NCBI RefSeq assembly: GCF_900113055.1
Contig: NZ_FONZ01000001.1
Location: forward strand, 620,001-684,000
Origin: Flavimobilis marinus
Lineage (GTDB): Bacteria; Actinomycetota; Actinomycetes; Actinomycetales; Cellulomonadaceae
Length of the DNA stretch: 64,000 bases
Reading direction: 5' to 3'
Part shown: positions 32,906 to 41,157 of the stretch, piece by piece
How the letters are laid out: every line of letters begins with the position of its first letter
How positions within the stretch are numbered: the first letter of the stretch is position 1
Made by a program: the position numbers and the translations under genes
The notes under the pieces: generated by a model
Databases searched by the model: none
Told to the model about the DNA's origin: nothing
What the model saw: the letters and a program-made list of their open reading frames with translations, nothing else

Positions 32906-34171
32906 ATGGCATCGATCACGCTCGACAACATCGTCAAGAAGTACGGGGACGGGTTCCCGGCGGTCAACGGCGTCAGCCTGGACATCGCCGACGGCGAGTT
33001 CGTCATCCTCGTCGGTCCTTCGGGGTGCGGGAAGTCCACGTTGCTGCGGATGATCGTGGGGCTCGAGGACATCACGTCCGGCGACCTGCAGATCGGCGGC
33101 AAGCGTGTGAACGAGAAGGCGCCGCGCGACCGCAACCTCGCGATGGTGTTCCAGAACTACGCCTTGTACCCGCACCTCACCGTCGCCGAGAACATCGCGT
33201 TCCCGCTGCGGCTCGACAAGGGCAAGCTGAACGAGGAGCAGATCCAGGAGAAGATCCACCTCGCCGCGGACACGCTCGAGCTGCGCGAGCACCTGGACCG
33301 CAAGCCGGCGAACCTGTCGGGCGGGCAGCGGCAGCGCGTCGCGATGGGCCGTGCGATCGTGCGGGAGGCCGACGCGTTCCTGTTCGACGAGCCGTTGTCG
33401 AACCTCGACGCCAAGCTCCGCGGGCAGATGCGCACGGAGATCGCACGCATGCAGCGGCGCCTGGGCACGACCACCGTCTACGTCACGCACGACCAGACGG
33501 AGGCGATGACCCTCGGCGACCGGGTGGCGGTGCTCCGAAAGGGAGAGCTGCAGCAGGTGGCGAGCCCGCGCGCGCTGTACGAGCAGCCCGTCAACCTCTT
33601 CGTCGCCGGGTTCATCGGCTCGCCGCCCATGAACTTCATGCCCGGCGAGGTCGAGGGTGGCACCATCAAGCTGCCGTTCGGCACGTTCGACCTGCCGGAG
33701 CGCACCGCGAAGGTGATCGGTGACCGCTCGCTGGTGATCGTCGGCCTCCGCCCCGAGCACTTCGAGGACGCGCGGCTCGTCGACGAGACGAAGAAGGACC
33801 GCGGGTACACGTTCGACGCGGACGTCGACGTGACCGAGTGGCTGGGCTCCGAGCTGTACGCGTACGTCCCGTTCGACACGCACGAGTCCGTCGCGGCGAA
33901 GCTCGAGGAGCTCGACCGCGAGCTCGACGGCGAGGGCATGCGCACGCAGTTCGTCGTGGCGCTCGACTCGGCGTCACGGGTTCGGGACGGCGACTCCACC
34001 ACCCTGTGGTTCGACCCGACGAAGATGATGGTGTTCGACCCGGAGACCAGCGAGAACCTTACGCGGGACGACGAGGAGGCCGCACGCCTGGACGCCGAGA
34101 ACGAGGAGGACCGCAAGGCGAGTCTGGAGCGGTCGCAGCGGGCCGAGGGGAAGGCGGCGTCGAAGCGGTAG
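32906..34171 (+). CDS. ABC transporter ATP-binding protein, UgpC/MsmK/SugC type
   Basis: A 421-residue ATPase for CUT1 sugar importers. Walker A GPSGCGKST (37-45), Q loop VFQNYALYPH (81-90), signature LSGGQRQR (137-144), Walker B FLFDEP (158-163), and the switch histidine in TVYVTHDQTEAM. The C-terminal third is the TOBE/OB regulatory domain (GFIGSPPMNFMPGEVEGG, GLRPEHFED). A charged tail of about 40 residues (EEAARLDAENEEDRKASLERSQ-like) exceeds the family norm. ATG 32906 follows GAGGAG; the gap of 79 bp to the permease gene is short enough for one operon. It is the only ATPase of the locus but such subunits can serve several importers. Confidence 0.92.
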   Translation: MASITLDNIVKKYGDGFPAVNGVSLDIADGEFVILVGPSGCGKSTLLRMIVGLEDITSGDLQIGGKRVNEKAPRDRNLAMVFQNYALYPHLTVAENIAFPLRLDKGKLNEEQIQEKIHLAADTLELREHLDRKPANLSGGQRQRVAMGRAIVREADAFLFDEPLSNLDAKLRGQMRTEIARMQRRLGTTTVYVTHDQTEAMTLGDRVAVLRKGELQQVASPRALYEQPVNLFVAGFIGSPPMNFMPGEVEGGTIKLPFGTFDLPERTAKVIGDRSLVIVGLRPEHFEDARLVDETKKDRGYTFDADVDVTEWLGSELYAYVPFDTHESVAAKLEELDRELDGEGMRTQFVVALDSASRVRDGDSTTLWFDPTKMMVFDPETSENLTRDDEEAARLDAENEEDRKASLERSQRAEGKAASKR

Positions 34172-34175
34172 GCCG

Positions 34176-35114
34176 TCAGACCCCGAGCTCGTTGAGCCGC
34201 GGCGGGTTGGCGCCCGCGCGGGACACCGTGATCGCCGCGACGCGCGCGCTCTGCTCGAGGATGCCGCGCATGGTCGGCTCGTCAATGTTGCGCAGCGCCT
34301 CGCGGCGCGCCGCACCCAGCAGCCCGGCCTGGGCGAGCCCGTGCAGCAGGGCGCCCATGAAGGAGTCCCCGGCCCCGACGGTGTCCACCACCGTCACGTC
34401 CACGCCGGCGACCTCGACGGTGCCCGCGCGGGTCCAGGCGATCGCACCATCCTTGCCGCGCGTCATGACGACCGGCACGCCGCTGCGCTTGTGCCACAGC
34501 GCGCCGCTGACCTCGGGTCGGCGGTGCGGGTAGAGCCACGCGAGGTCCTCGTCGCTGACCTTCACGACGTCGGACGCCATCATGATCGCCTCGACCTTGG
34601 GCGCGACCGTGAGGTGGCGGCCCATGAGGGAGGGCCGGATGTTGGGGTCGTACGAGATCGTCGCGGTCGCGTGAGCGCGCTGCAGCAGCTCCAGCACGTC
34701 GTCGCCGCCGGGCGGGACGACCGCCGCGATCGAGCCGGTGTGCACCGCGACCGCTGGCGGCAGCGCGGGCTCGCGCGGCAGGCGCCACTCCAGGTCGAAC
34801 TCGTACTCGGCTGCGCCCGTGGCGTCGAGGCGCGCGACGGCGACGGACGTCTTCGCCGCCGAGGTGCTCTGGGGCACGAGGTTCACTCCCGAGGACCGCA
34901 GCCAGCGGCGGAGCACGGAGCCGTAGGCGTCCTCGCCGAACCAGGTCAGCAGGTGGGCGTCCTGGCCGAGGCGCGCGAGCGTGAGCGCGACGTTGGCGGG
35001 GCTCCCGCCGGGGTGCTCGTCAACCGTGCCGTCCGCCGCGTGGACGATGTCGATGAGCGCCTCGCCGACGACGAGGATCGCGGTGGGCACCGGGGCGGGG
35101 GCGGTCTCAGGCAT
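34176..35114 (-). CDS. PfkB-family carbohydrate kinase (fructokinase-like)
   Basis: A 312-residue ribokinase/PfkB-fold kinase. It begins ILVVGEALIDIV; GGSPANVALTLARLGQDAHLLTWFGEDAYG (36-65, in short GGSPANVALTLARLG) is the first PfkB signature, and VDTVGAGDSFMGALLHGL near residues 245-262 has the anion hole and catalytic aspartate of the second signature DTxGAGD. The D-E-H-P-G-G-S-P segment favours fructose-type substrates. It overlaps xseB by 8 nt and belongs to the xseA-xseB operon, while facing the sugar ATPase gene with a 4-nt gap. It could phosphorylate a sugar released from the imported disaccharide, but being on the opposite strand this link is weak. Confidence 0.88.
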   Translation of the reverse strand: MPETAPAPVPTAILVVGEALIDIVHAADGTVDEHPGGSPANVALTLARLGQDAHLLTWFGEDAYGSVLRRWLRSSGVNLVPQSTSAAKTSVAVARLDATGAAEYEFDLEWRLPREPALPPAVAVHTGSIAAVVPPGGDDVLELLQRAHATATISYDPNIRPSLMGRHLTVAPKVEAIMMASDVVKVSDEDLAWLYPHRRPEVSGALWHKRSGVPVVMTRGKDGAIAWTRAGTVEVAGVDVTVVDTVGAGDSFMGALLHGLAQAGLLGAARREALRNIDEPTMRGILEQSARVAAITVSRAGANPPRLNELGV

Positions 35115-35370
35115 CGTCCTCGTCCCCGTCCGGTGCCGGCTGGCCCTGGGCGACCTGGCCTTGGGTCACCTGACCCTGCGCGACCGCGAGGCGCTCGCGG
35201 GCGCCGTCGAGCCACTGCTGGCAGCGCGCGGCGAGGGCCTCGCCGCGCTCCCACAGGTCGAGGCTGCGCTCGAGCGGCTCGCCGCCCGCCTCGAGCCGGG
35301 CGACCACGTCGACGAGCTCGTCGCGGGCCGCCTCGTAGGACAGGGTGGGGACGTCGGAGTTGTCAGGCAC
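35107..35370 (-). CDS. xseB: Exodeoxyribonuclease VII small subunit
   Basis: An 87-residue subunit. The core LSYEAARDELVDVVARLEAGGEPLERSLDLWERGEAL (short marker: LSYEAARDEL and LERSLDLWERGE) is the family's antiparallel helix pair, which docks on XseA to form the nuclease degrading single-stranded DNA to oligonucleotides. The C-terminus is extended by a Gln/Gly/Val repeat (GQVTQGQVAQGQ) and an acidic end; this tail is not conserved. It begins 9 nt after the xseA stop and overlaps the PfkB kinase start. Confidence 0.93.
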   Translation of the reverse strand: MPDNSDVPTLSYEAARDELVDVVARLEAGGEPLERSLDLWERGEALAARCQQWLDGARERLAVAQGQVTQGQVAQGQPAPDGDEDDA

Positions 35371-35379
35371 GACGCCAGC

Positions 35380-36627
35380 CTAATGACTGTCGCCGGTGGT
35401 GGGGACGCTGGTGACGGCCCCGATCTCCCCCTCGGCCAGCCGGATCCGCAGTGCGTCGCCGGAGGTGACGTCGTCCGGAGCCCTGACCACGCTGCCGTCC
35501 GGGCCGTGCACGACCGCATAGCCACGGGCGAGCGTGGAGGCGGGGGAGAGGGCGCGTACCTGGGCGCGGAGGGTGGAGACGTCGGACGCGGCGTGGAGCA
35601 ACGTCGTCGAGAACGCGCGGCGCAGCCGATCGAGCCCGCGGTCGACGTCGTCGGCGCGGCGGGAGACCAGCACCGCCGGATCCCGCAGGACCGGCCGCGA
35701 GCGCAGGGCTGCGATTCCGTGCTCCTCGCGGGTCAGGCGCGCCTCGACGGCCGCAGCCATCCGGCGACGCCCCTGGGTGATCCGGAGCCGTTCCTCGGCG
35801 ACGTCCGGGACGATCCGCTTGGCGGCGTCGGTCGGGGTGGACGCGCGGACGTCCGCGACGAGGTCGAGCAGCGGCGCGTCGGTCTCGTGCCCGATGGCGC
35901 TGACCACGGGGGTGCGGCAGGCCGCGACCGCGCGCACCAGGGCCTCGTTGCTGAACGGCAGGAGGTCCTCGACCGCCCCGCCTCCGCGGGCGACGACGAT
36001 GACCTCGACGCGCGGGTCGGCGTCGAGCTCCGCGACCGCGGCGCTGACCTCAGACACGGCGGACGCGCCCTGGACGGCGACCTCGCGGATCTCGAACCGG
36101 ACCTGCGGCCAGCGCGCACGGGCGTTTACCACGACGTCGTGCTCGGCCTTGGACTCGCGACCGCACACGAGGCCCACGACGGCCGGCAGGAACGGCAGCG
36201 GTCGTTTGCGGGCGAGCTCGAAGAGCCCCTCGGCCGCGAGGAGCTTCTTGAGGTGCTCGATGCGCGCGAGCAGGTCACCGACGCCGACAGCGCGGATATC
36301 GTCCGCCTGCATCTGGAACGACCCGCGCCCCTTCCAGAACACCGGCTTGGCGTGCACGACGACGTGGGCCCCCTCGGTCAGGGGGGCGGGGGTGAGCGCG
36401 AGCACGCGGGCGTTCATCGCGACGGGCAGGGAGGTGTCGGCGTCGGTGTCGCGCAGCGTGAGGAACGCCATGGAGGCGCCGGGGCGGCGATTGAGCTGGA
36501 CGATCTGCCCCTCGATCCAGACCGGCGACATCTTGTCGATGTAGTCGGCGATCTTGGCGCTGAGCAGCCGGACGGGCCACGGCTGCTCAGGCGTGGTCTG
36601 GTTGGCGCGTTCCGGCAGCGTGCTCAC
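35380..36627 (-). CDS. xseA: Exodeoxyribonuclease VII large subunit
   Basis: A 415-residue subunit. An N-terminal OB-fold (about 20-115, with SPVWIEGQIVQLNR and AFLTLRD) precedes the catalytic domain: GLVCGRESKAEHDVV, VIVVARGGGAVEDLLPFSNEALVRAVAACRTPVVSAIGHETDAPLLDLVADVRASTPTDAA (in short RGGGAVEDL, SAIGHETD, ADVRASTPT), then coiled-coil segments that bind XseB. The end ALSPASTLARGYAVV is the usual C-terminal signature. GTG at 36627 with AGAGGA upstream is preferred to later starts because the OB fold needs it. Complete. Confidence 0.94.
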   Translation of the reverse strand: MSTLPERANQTTPEQPWPVRLLSAKIADYIDKMSPVWIEGQIVQLNRRPGASMAFLTLRDTDADTSLPVAMNARVLALTPAPLTEGAHVVVHAKPVFWKGRGSFQMQADDIRAVGVGDLLARIEHLKKLLAAEGLFELARKRPLPFLPAVVGLVCGRESKAEHDVVVNARARWPQVRFEIREVAVQGASAVSEVSAAVAELDADPRVEVIVVARGGGAVEDLLPFSNEALVRAVAACRTPVVSAIGHETDAPLLDLVADVRASTPTDAAKRIVPDVAEERLRITQGRRRMAAAVEARLTREEHGIAALRSRPVLRDPAVLVSRRADDVDRGLDRLRRAFSTTLLHAASDVSTLRAQVRALSPASTLARGYAVVHGPDGSVVRAPDDVTSGDALRIRLAEGEIGAVTSVPTTGDSH

Positions 36628-36807
36628 GCGGTCGATCCTCTCAGGCCGAGCGGTGCGTGCCCACCGGGTCCCGCTGTGCTGCTGTCCTGCTGTGTCGCTG
36701 TGGCCATCGCGCTCGCTGTGCCCGCTCTGCCCACGCTGCTCGTCCCTTCCGCGCACGGCGTGGGGCACGTCTCCTCGCCCGGCTGACCCGGAAGGTGCCC
36801 CGTCGCC

Positions 36808-36813
36808 TAGACT
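36808..36813 (+). promoter_or_regulatory. Leaderless -10 box of ispH
   Basis: TAGACT ends 6 nt before the GTG at 36820; no ribosome site is seen. The 192-bp divergent space shared with xseA is unusual in having a run of pyrimidine-rich CTG/GTG words (36675-36745), in which I see no other gene or clear hairpin. Confidence 0.55.
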
Positions 36814-36819
36814 GAGGCG

Positions 36820-37842
36820 GTGAATCCCGAGCTGAGTACCAAGCGCGTCCTGGTCGCCGCCCCGCGCGGCTACTGCGCCGGTGTCGACCGCGCGGTGATC
36901 GCGGTGGAGAAGGCCCTCGACCACTACGGCGCCCCCGTCTACGTCCGCAAGGAGATCGTCCACAACAAGTACGTCGTGGAGACGCTCACCGACCGCGGCG
37001 CGGTCTTCGTCGACGAGACCGACGAGGTGCCTGAGGGCGCCCGGGTCGTGTTCTCCGCCCATGGGGTGTCCCCGGCCGTGCACGCCGCTGCGGCTGAGCG
37101 CTCGCTGCAGACCATCGACGCGACCTGCCCCCTGGTGACCAAGGTCCACAAGGAGGCCGTGCGCTTCGCGTCGGACGACTACGACATCCTGCTGATCGGG
37201 CACACCGGTCACGAGGAGGTCGAGGGCACCGCGGGTGAGGCACCGGACCACATCCAGATCGTCAACTCGCCCGACGACGTCGAGAACGTCGTGGTGCGGG
37301 ACCCGGACAAGGTCGTGTGGATCTCGCAGACCACGCTCTCGGTCGACGAGACCATGGAGACGGTGCGTCGGCTGCGCGAGAAGTTCCCGACGCTGCAGGA
37401 CCCGCCCAGCGACGACATCTGCTACGCCACGCAGAACCGGCAGGTCGCGGTGAAGAAGATCGCGCCGGCCTGCGACCTGGTGATCGTGGTCGGCTCGACG
37501 AACTCCTCGAACTCCGTGCGCCTGGTCGAGGTCGCCCTCGACGCCGGTGCCCGCGCGTCGTACCTGGTGGACTACGCAAAGGAGATCCAGGAGGAGTGGC
37601 TCGAGGGTGTGCGCACCGTCGGCATCTCCTCGGGTGCCTCCGTCCCGGAGATCCTCGTCGACGACGTGCTGAAGTTCCTCGCAGCCCGCGGCTTCGGGGA
37701 CGTCGAGGAGGTGCGCACCGCGACGGAGGACCTCATGTTCTCGCTGCCGCGCGAGCTGCGCGCCGACCTCAAGAAGTCCGGCGAGCAGGTTGCGCGACCG
37801 CGCCGCGACGGGCGCACAGCCTTGTCGGTGCTGACGTCCTGA
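36820..37842 (+). CDS. ispH: 4-hydroxy-3-methylbut-2-enyl diphosphate reductase
   Basis: A 340-residue iron-sulfur enzyme, the last step of the MEP isoprenoid pathway (HMBPP to IPP plus DMAPP). The three cluster cysteines are C19 (GYCAGV), C103 (ATCPLV) and C201 (DICYATQNR); SAHGVSP (79-85), [13 protein letters not shown] and [11 protein letters not shown] provide the substrate-binding His/Glu/Ser residues. GTG start, 6 nt after a TAGACT box, indicates a leaderless mRNA. Length is normal, with a C-terminal basic extension of about 25 residues. Confidence 0.96.
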   Translation: MNPELSTKRVLVAAPRGYCAGVDRAVIAVEKALDHYGAPVYVRKEIVHNKYVVETLTDRGAVFVDETDEVPEGARVVFSAHGVSPAVHAAAAERSLQTIDATCPLVTKVHKEAVRFASDDYDILLIGHTGHEEVEGTAGEAPDHIQIVNSPDDVENVVVRDPDKVVWISQTTLSVDETMETVRRLREKFPTLQDPPSDDICYATQNRQVAVKKIAPACDLVIVVGSTNSSNSVRLVEVALDAGARASYLVDYAKEIQEEWLEGVRTVGISSGASVPEILVDDVLKFLAARGFGDVEEVRTATEDLMFSLPRELRADLKKSGEQVARPRRDGRTALSVLTS

Positions 37843-37892
37843 CGGCCCGGCGCCCCTGACGTCCTGTCGCCGGAGGCCGCGGGCGCTGTGGC

Positions 37893-38798
37893 TCAGTCCG
37901 GGAACACACCGGTCGACAGGTAGCGGTCGCCGCGGTCGGCGACGACGAACACGATCGTCGCGTCCGTGACGTCCGCCGCGAGCCGCAGGGCGACGTGGGC
38001 GGCACCGCCGGACGACACCCCGGCGAAGATGCCCTCCTGGCGGGCGAGGTCCCGCGTCGTCTGCTCCGCCTCGTCCTGGGTGACGTGGCGGATCTCGTCG
38101 ACGACGCTCGGGTCGTACACGCGGGGGAGGTACGCCTCAGGCCAGGCGCGGATGCCGGGTATGCGCGCCCCGTCGGTGGGCTGGACCCCGACGACGCGGA
38201 CGTCGGCAGACCGGTCCTTGAGGTAGCGGCCGGTGCCGGTGATGGTGCCCGTGGTGCCCATCGAGCTGACGAGGTGCGTCAGCCGGCCGCCGGTCGCCTC
38301 CCACAGCTCCGGACCGGTCGAGGCGACGTGCGCAGCGGGGTTGTCGGGGTTGCCGAACTGGTCGAGCACGTAGCCCTGGCCTGCCGCGACGAGCTCCGCC
38401 GCGAGGTCGCGGGCGTGCTCCATGCCCTGCGCGGCAGGGGTGAGCACGAGCTCCGCGCCGTACGCGCGCATGGTGCGGCGGCGCTCGACGGAGAGGTCGT
38501 CGGGCATCACGAGCACCAGGCGGTAGCCCTTGATCGCGGCGACCATGGCGAGAGCGATCCCGGTGTTGCCGCTCGTGGCCTCGATCAAGGTGTCGCCCGG
38601 CGCGATCGCACCGCGGCGCTCGGCGCGCTCGATCATGCTGAGGGCCGCGCGGTCCTTGACGGAGCCCGCAGGGTTGGTGCCCTCGAACTTGGCGAGCACC
38701 ACCGTGCCCGGCGCCGCGCCTGCGGCGAGCCGCTGCAGCCGCACGAGCGGGGTGCCGCCGATCGTCGACTCGATCGTCGGGTAGTCGGGGGCGCTCAT
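37893..38798 (-). CDS. cysM: Cysteine synthase B-type PLP enzyme
   Basis: A 301-residue fold-type II PLP enzyme forming cysteine from O-acetylserine (or another activated serine) and sulfide or thiosulfate. The PLP lysine is K48 in NPAGSVKDR; SGNTGIALAM holds the substrate loop; SSMGTTGTITGTGRYLK binds the phosphate; FAGVSSGGA is near the C-terminus. The segment RIPGIRAWPEAYLPRVYD is the marker that separates CysM from CysK (E. coli CysM has IPGIRRWPTEYLPGIF). Its ATG overlaps the stop of rmuC (ATGA). Confidence 0.9.
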   Translation of the reverse strand: MSAPDYPTIESTIGGTPLVRLQRLAAGAAPGTVVLAKFEGTNPAGSVKDRAALSMIERAERRGAIAPGDTLIEATSGNTGIALAMVAAIKGYRLVLVMPDDLSVERRRTMRAYGAELVLTPAAQGMEHARDLAAELVAAGQGYVLDQFGNPDNPAAHVASTGPELWEATGGRLTHLVSSMGTTGTITGTGRYLKDRSADVRVVGVQPTDGARIPGIRAWPEAYLPRVYDPSVVDEIRHVTQDEAEQTTRDLARQEGIFAGVSSGGAAHVALRLAADVTDATIVFVVADRGDRYLSTGVFPD

Positions 38799-40099
38799 GG
38801 GATCCTCGTCGGCACCGCCTCAGCGTACGAGTCGTCGAGCAGCTCGGGGGCACTGAGGGCGCTCAGCTGTGGGTTGGTCGGCGGTGGGGTCTCGAGCTCC
38901 TGGTCGACGACGCCGAGGTCGCGGAACCGCCGCGCGGTGACGAGCACGCGGGTCTCGAGCGACGCGACCGTCTGGTTGTAGGCGCCGGCGGCAGAGTCCA
39001 GGGAGCGACCCAGGCGCGCCAGGTGGCTGGTGAGCGTCGAGATCCGGCCGTGCAGCTCCTTGCCCAGGGTGAGCACCTGCTGGGCGTTCGCCGCGAGGGT
39101 GTCCTGGCGCCACGCGTAGGCGACGGTGCGCAGGAGCGCGAGGAGCGTCATGGGTGTCGCGATCACGACGTTGCGCTCCATGGCGTACTCGAACAGCGTG
39201 CCGTCCTGCTCGAGGGCGGCGTGGTAGAACGCCTCCGCCGGGATGAACATGACGACGAACTCCGGCGCGGGGGCGAACTGGTCCCAGTAGCGCTTGCCCG
39301 CGAGGTCGTCGACGTGCTTCTTGACGTGGCGTGCGTGCGCCGCCATCCGTTCGGCCCGGACGGCCTCGTCGGTGGCCTGGTGCGCCTCGAGGTAGCCGAG
39401 GAACGCGACCTTGGCGTCGACGACCACCCGCTTGCCGCCGGCGAGCCGGACGATCATGTCGGGCCGCAGCGCGCCGTCGTCGGTGCGGACCTGGGCCTGC
39501 TCGACGAAGTCGACGCGCTCCAGCATGCCGGCAGCCTCGACGACGCGCCGCAGCTGCATCTCGCCCCACCGACCGCGTACCTGCGAGGACCGGAGCGCCG
39601 TGACCAGGCGCTGGGTCTCGGACCGCAGATGCTCGGAGGACTCGCGCATCGCGCGCAGCTGCTCGGTGAGGGCAGCACCTCCCGCGAGCCGGGCCTCCTC
39701 CGCCGCGGTGACCTGCGCGGCGAGCTCGCCCAGCGTCCGCTGCACCGGCGCGACGAGTCCTTGGACCGCCAGCTCGCGGCGCTCCATGTCCGCCTGGCCG
39801 GCAACCTGGGTGGCACGCAGCCGTTGCTCGGCCAGCCCGAGGAACTGCTCGTTGTTGGCGGCGAGCGCCTGGGCGGCGAGCGCCTGGAACTCGTGCCGCA
39901 TGCGCTCACGCTCGGCGGTGACGTCACGCTCCCTCGCGCGCGCGGCGTCGTCGGCCGCCGCGAGGCGTGCCTCGAGCTGGGCGGTGCGCACGACCGCACG
40001 GTCGCGCTGGCGCCCCGTGCGCACGACGGCGGTGAGGTAGCCGACCGCGCCCGCGACCAGCGCGACGACGACCAGGAGCAGAACCTCGGCAAGAGTCAT
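38795..40099 (-). CDS. rmuC: RmuC-family DNA recombination protein
   Basis: A 434-residue protein with an N-terminal membrane helix (about 4-25, LAEVLLLVVVALVAGAVGYL in part), a long coiled coil (about 35-165, rich in Ala, Arg, Glu), and the RmuC nuclease-like core: VRGRWGEMQLRRVVEAAGM, RPDMIVRLAGGKRVVVDAKVAFLGYLEA (in short PDMIVRL and VVVDAKV), EFVVMFIPAEAFYHAAL and NVVIATPMTLLALLRTVAYAWRQ. RmuC limits recombination at short inverted repeats, probably as a PD-(D/E)XK-like nuclease (D and K in VVVDAK). It precedes cysM with a 4-nt overlap. Confidence 0.93.
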   Translation of the reverse strand: MTLAEVLLLVVVALVAGAVGYLTAVVRTGRQRDRAVVRTAQLEARLAAADDAARARERDVTAERERMRHEFQALAAQALAANNEQFLGLAEQRLRATQVAGQADMERRELAVQGLVAPVQRTLGELAAQVTAAEEARLAGGAALTEQLRAMRESSEHLRSETQRLVTALRSSQVRGRWGEMQLRRVVEAAGMLERVDFVEQAQVRTDDGALRPDMIVRLAGGKRVVVDAKVAFLGYLEAHQATDEAVRAERMAAHARHVKKHVDDLAGKRYWDQFAPAPEFVVMFIPAEAFYHAALEQDGTLFEYAMERNVVIATPMTLLALLRTVAYAWRQDTLAANAQQVLTLGKELHGRISTLTSHLARLGRSLDSAAGAYNQTVASLETRVLVTARRFRDLGVVDQELETPPPTNPQLSALSAPELLDDSYAEAVPTRIP

Positions 40100-40113
40100 G
40101 ACGCAGAGCCTGG

Positions 40114-40151
40114 CACGGCCGTCTGACACGGCCGTCTGACACGGCCGCCTC
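40114..40151. repeat. Short tandem repeat in the rmuC / ABC exporter divergent region
   Basis: The 13-bp unit CACGGCCGTCTGA occurs exactly twice (40114-40126 and 40127-40139) and a third, degenerate copy follows (40140-40151). Each copy has the palindrome ACGGCCGT. It lies just upstream of rmuC, next to the possible -10 box CAGGCT (minus strand, 40107-40112), so it may be a binding array or slippage product. Confidence 0.6.
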
Positions 40152-40302
40152 GCACGGGCATAGGACGCGTTCGTCTCATGCGGGTGCCCGGCACAGGCAG
40201 CGGCGCAGGCGCCCGTCGCGCGTCCTGGTCACCGGTCGCCCGCAGCGCGATCCCACCTGCCGCTCACCCGGCGCCCACCCTGCCGGGCCGTGGCCCAGGC
40301 CC

Positions 40303-40308
40303 TAGGCT
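40303..40308 (+). promoter_or_regulatory. Leaderless -10 box of the ABC exporter ATPase gene
   Basis: TAGGCT ends 6 nt before the ATG at 40315, and the surrounding bases (CCTAGGCTCGGCCC) contain no ribosome site. It closely resembles the TAGGCT box before the phosphomutase gene. Confidence 0.55.
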
Positions 40309-40314
40309 CGGCCC

Positions 40315-41157
40315 ATGGAAGCACGGCGCGTTGCCCCGCACCCGGAACCGCCGGTGGCACTCACCGTGCCTCCGCCGCCTGGCCCGGCGGCCGCGGCTCC
40401 TGTCCCGGCACTCGCGCTCCGTGGCCTGTGGAAGTCGTTCGGGCCGAAGGTCGCGGTCGGCGGGATCGACCTCACGGTGCCGGCCGGCTCGTTCTACGGG
40501 CTCGTCGGCCCCAACGGCGCGGGCAAGACCACGACGCTCTCGATGGCGACCGGGCTCCTGCGGCCCGACGCCGGCGAGGTGCGGGTGCACGGCGTCGACC
40601 TCTGGGCGGACCCGACCGCGGGCAAGCGGATCATCGGCGTGCTGCCGGACGGCCTGCGGCTGTTCGACCGCCTCACGGGGCTCCAGCTGGTGACCTACGC
40701 AGGCCTCCTGCGGGGAATGGACCGCGACATGGTGGCGAGCCGCGCCCGCGAGCTGCTCGCGGCTCTCGACCTCGAGGCATCCCAGGACCAGCTCGTCGTC
40801 GACTACTCCGCGGGCATGACCAAGAAGGTCGCGTTCGCCGCGGCGATCATCCACGCGCCGCGCCTGATGGTCCTGGACGAGCCGTTCGAGTCAGTGGACC
40901 CGGTGTCGGCGAGCAACATCCGGGCGATCCTGCGCGAGTACGTCGGGGGCGGCGGCACCGTGATCGTCTCCTCGCACGTGATGGACCTCGTCCAGCGCAT
41001 GTGCGACCACGTCGCGGTCGTCGCCGACGGTCATGTGCTGGCCGCCGGGACGGTCGACGAGGTCCGTGGTGGCCGCACGCTCGAGGACACCTTCGTCGAC
41101 CTGGTCGGCGGTCGTCGGACCGGGATGCAGGGGCTCGAGTGGTTGCGCACCTGCTGA
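40315..41157 (+). CDS. ABC transporter ATP-binding protein (export type)
   Basis: A 280-residue ATPase with a Pro/Ala-rich leader of 32 residues before the domain. Walker A GPNGAGKTT (65-73), an unusual signature YSAGMTKK (164-171) in place of LSGGQ, Walker B LMVLDEP (184-190) and switch histidine in VSSHVMD. The sequence PNGAGKTTTL and the YSxGMxKK signature are those of NatA/CcmA-like ABC-2 exporters. It overlaps the following membrane gene by 19 bp, so the two act together. ATG 40315 follows a TAGGCT box. Cargo unknown. Confidence 0.9.
   Translation: MEARRVAPHPEPPVALTVPPPPGPAAAAPVPALALRGLWKSFGPKVAVGGIDLTVPAGSFYGLVGPNGAGKTTTLSMATGLLRPDAGEVRVHGVDLWADPTAGKRIIGVLPDGLRLFDRLTGLQLVTYAGLLRGMDRDMVASRARELLAALDLEASQDQLVVDYSAGMTKKVAFAAAIIHAPRLMVLDEPFESVDPVSASNIRAILREYVGGGGTVIVSSHVMDLVQRMCDHVAVVADGHVLAAGTVDEVRGGRTLEDTFVDLVGGRRTGMQGLEWLRTC

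Noticed and set aside
37831-37865. Direct repeat CTGACGTCCTG after ispH (two copies)
   Set aside because: Only two copies, one within the ispH stop region, without dyad symmetry; insufficient for an attachment site or operator.
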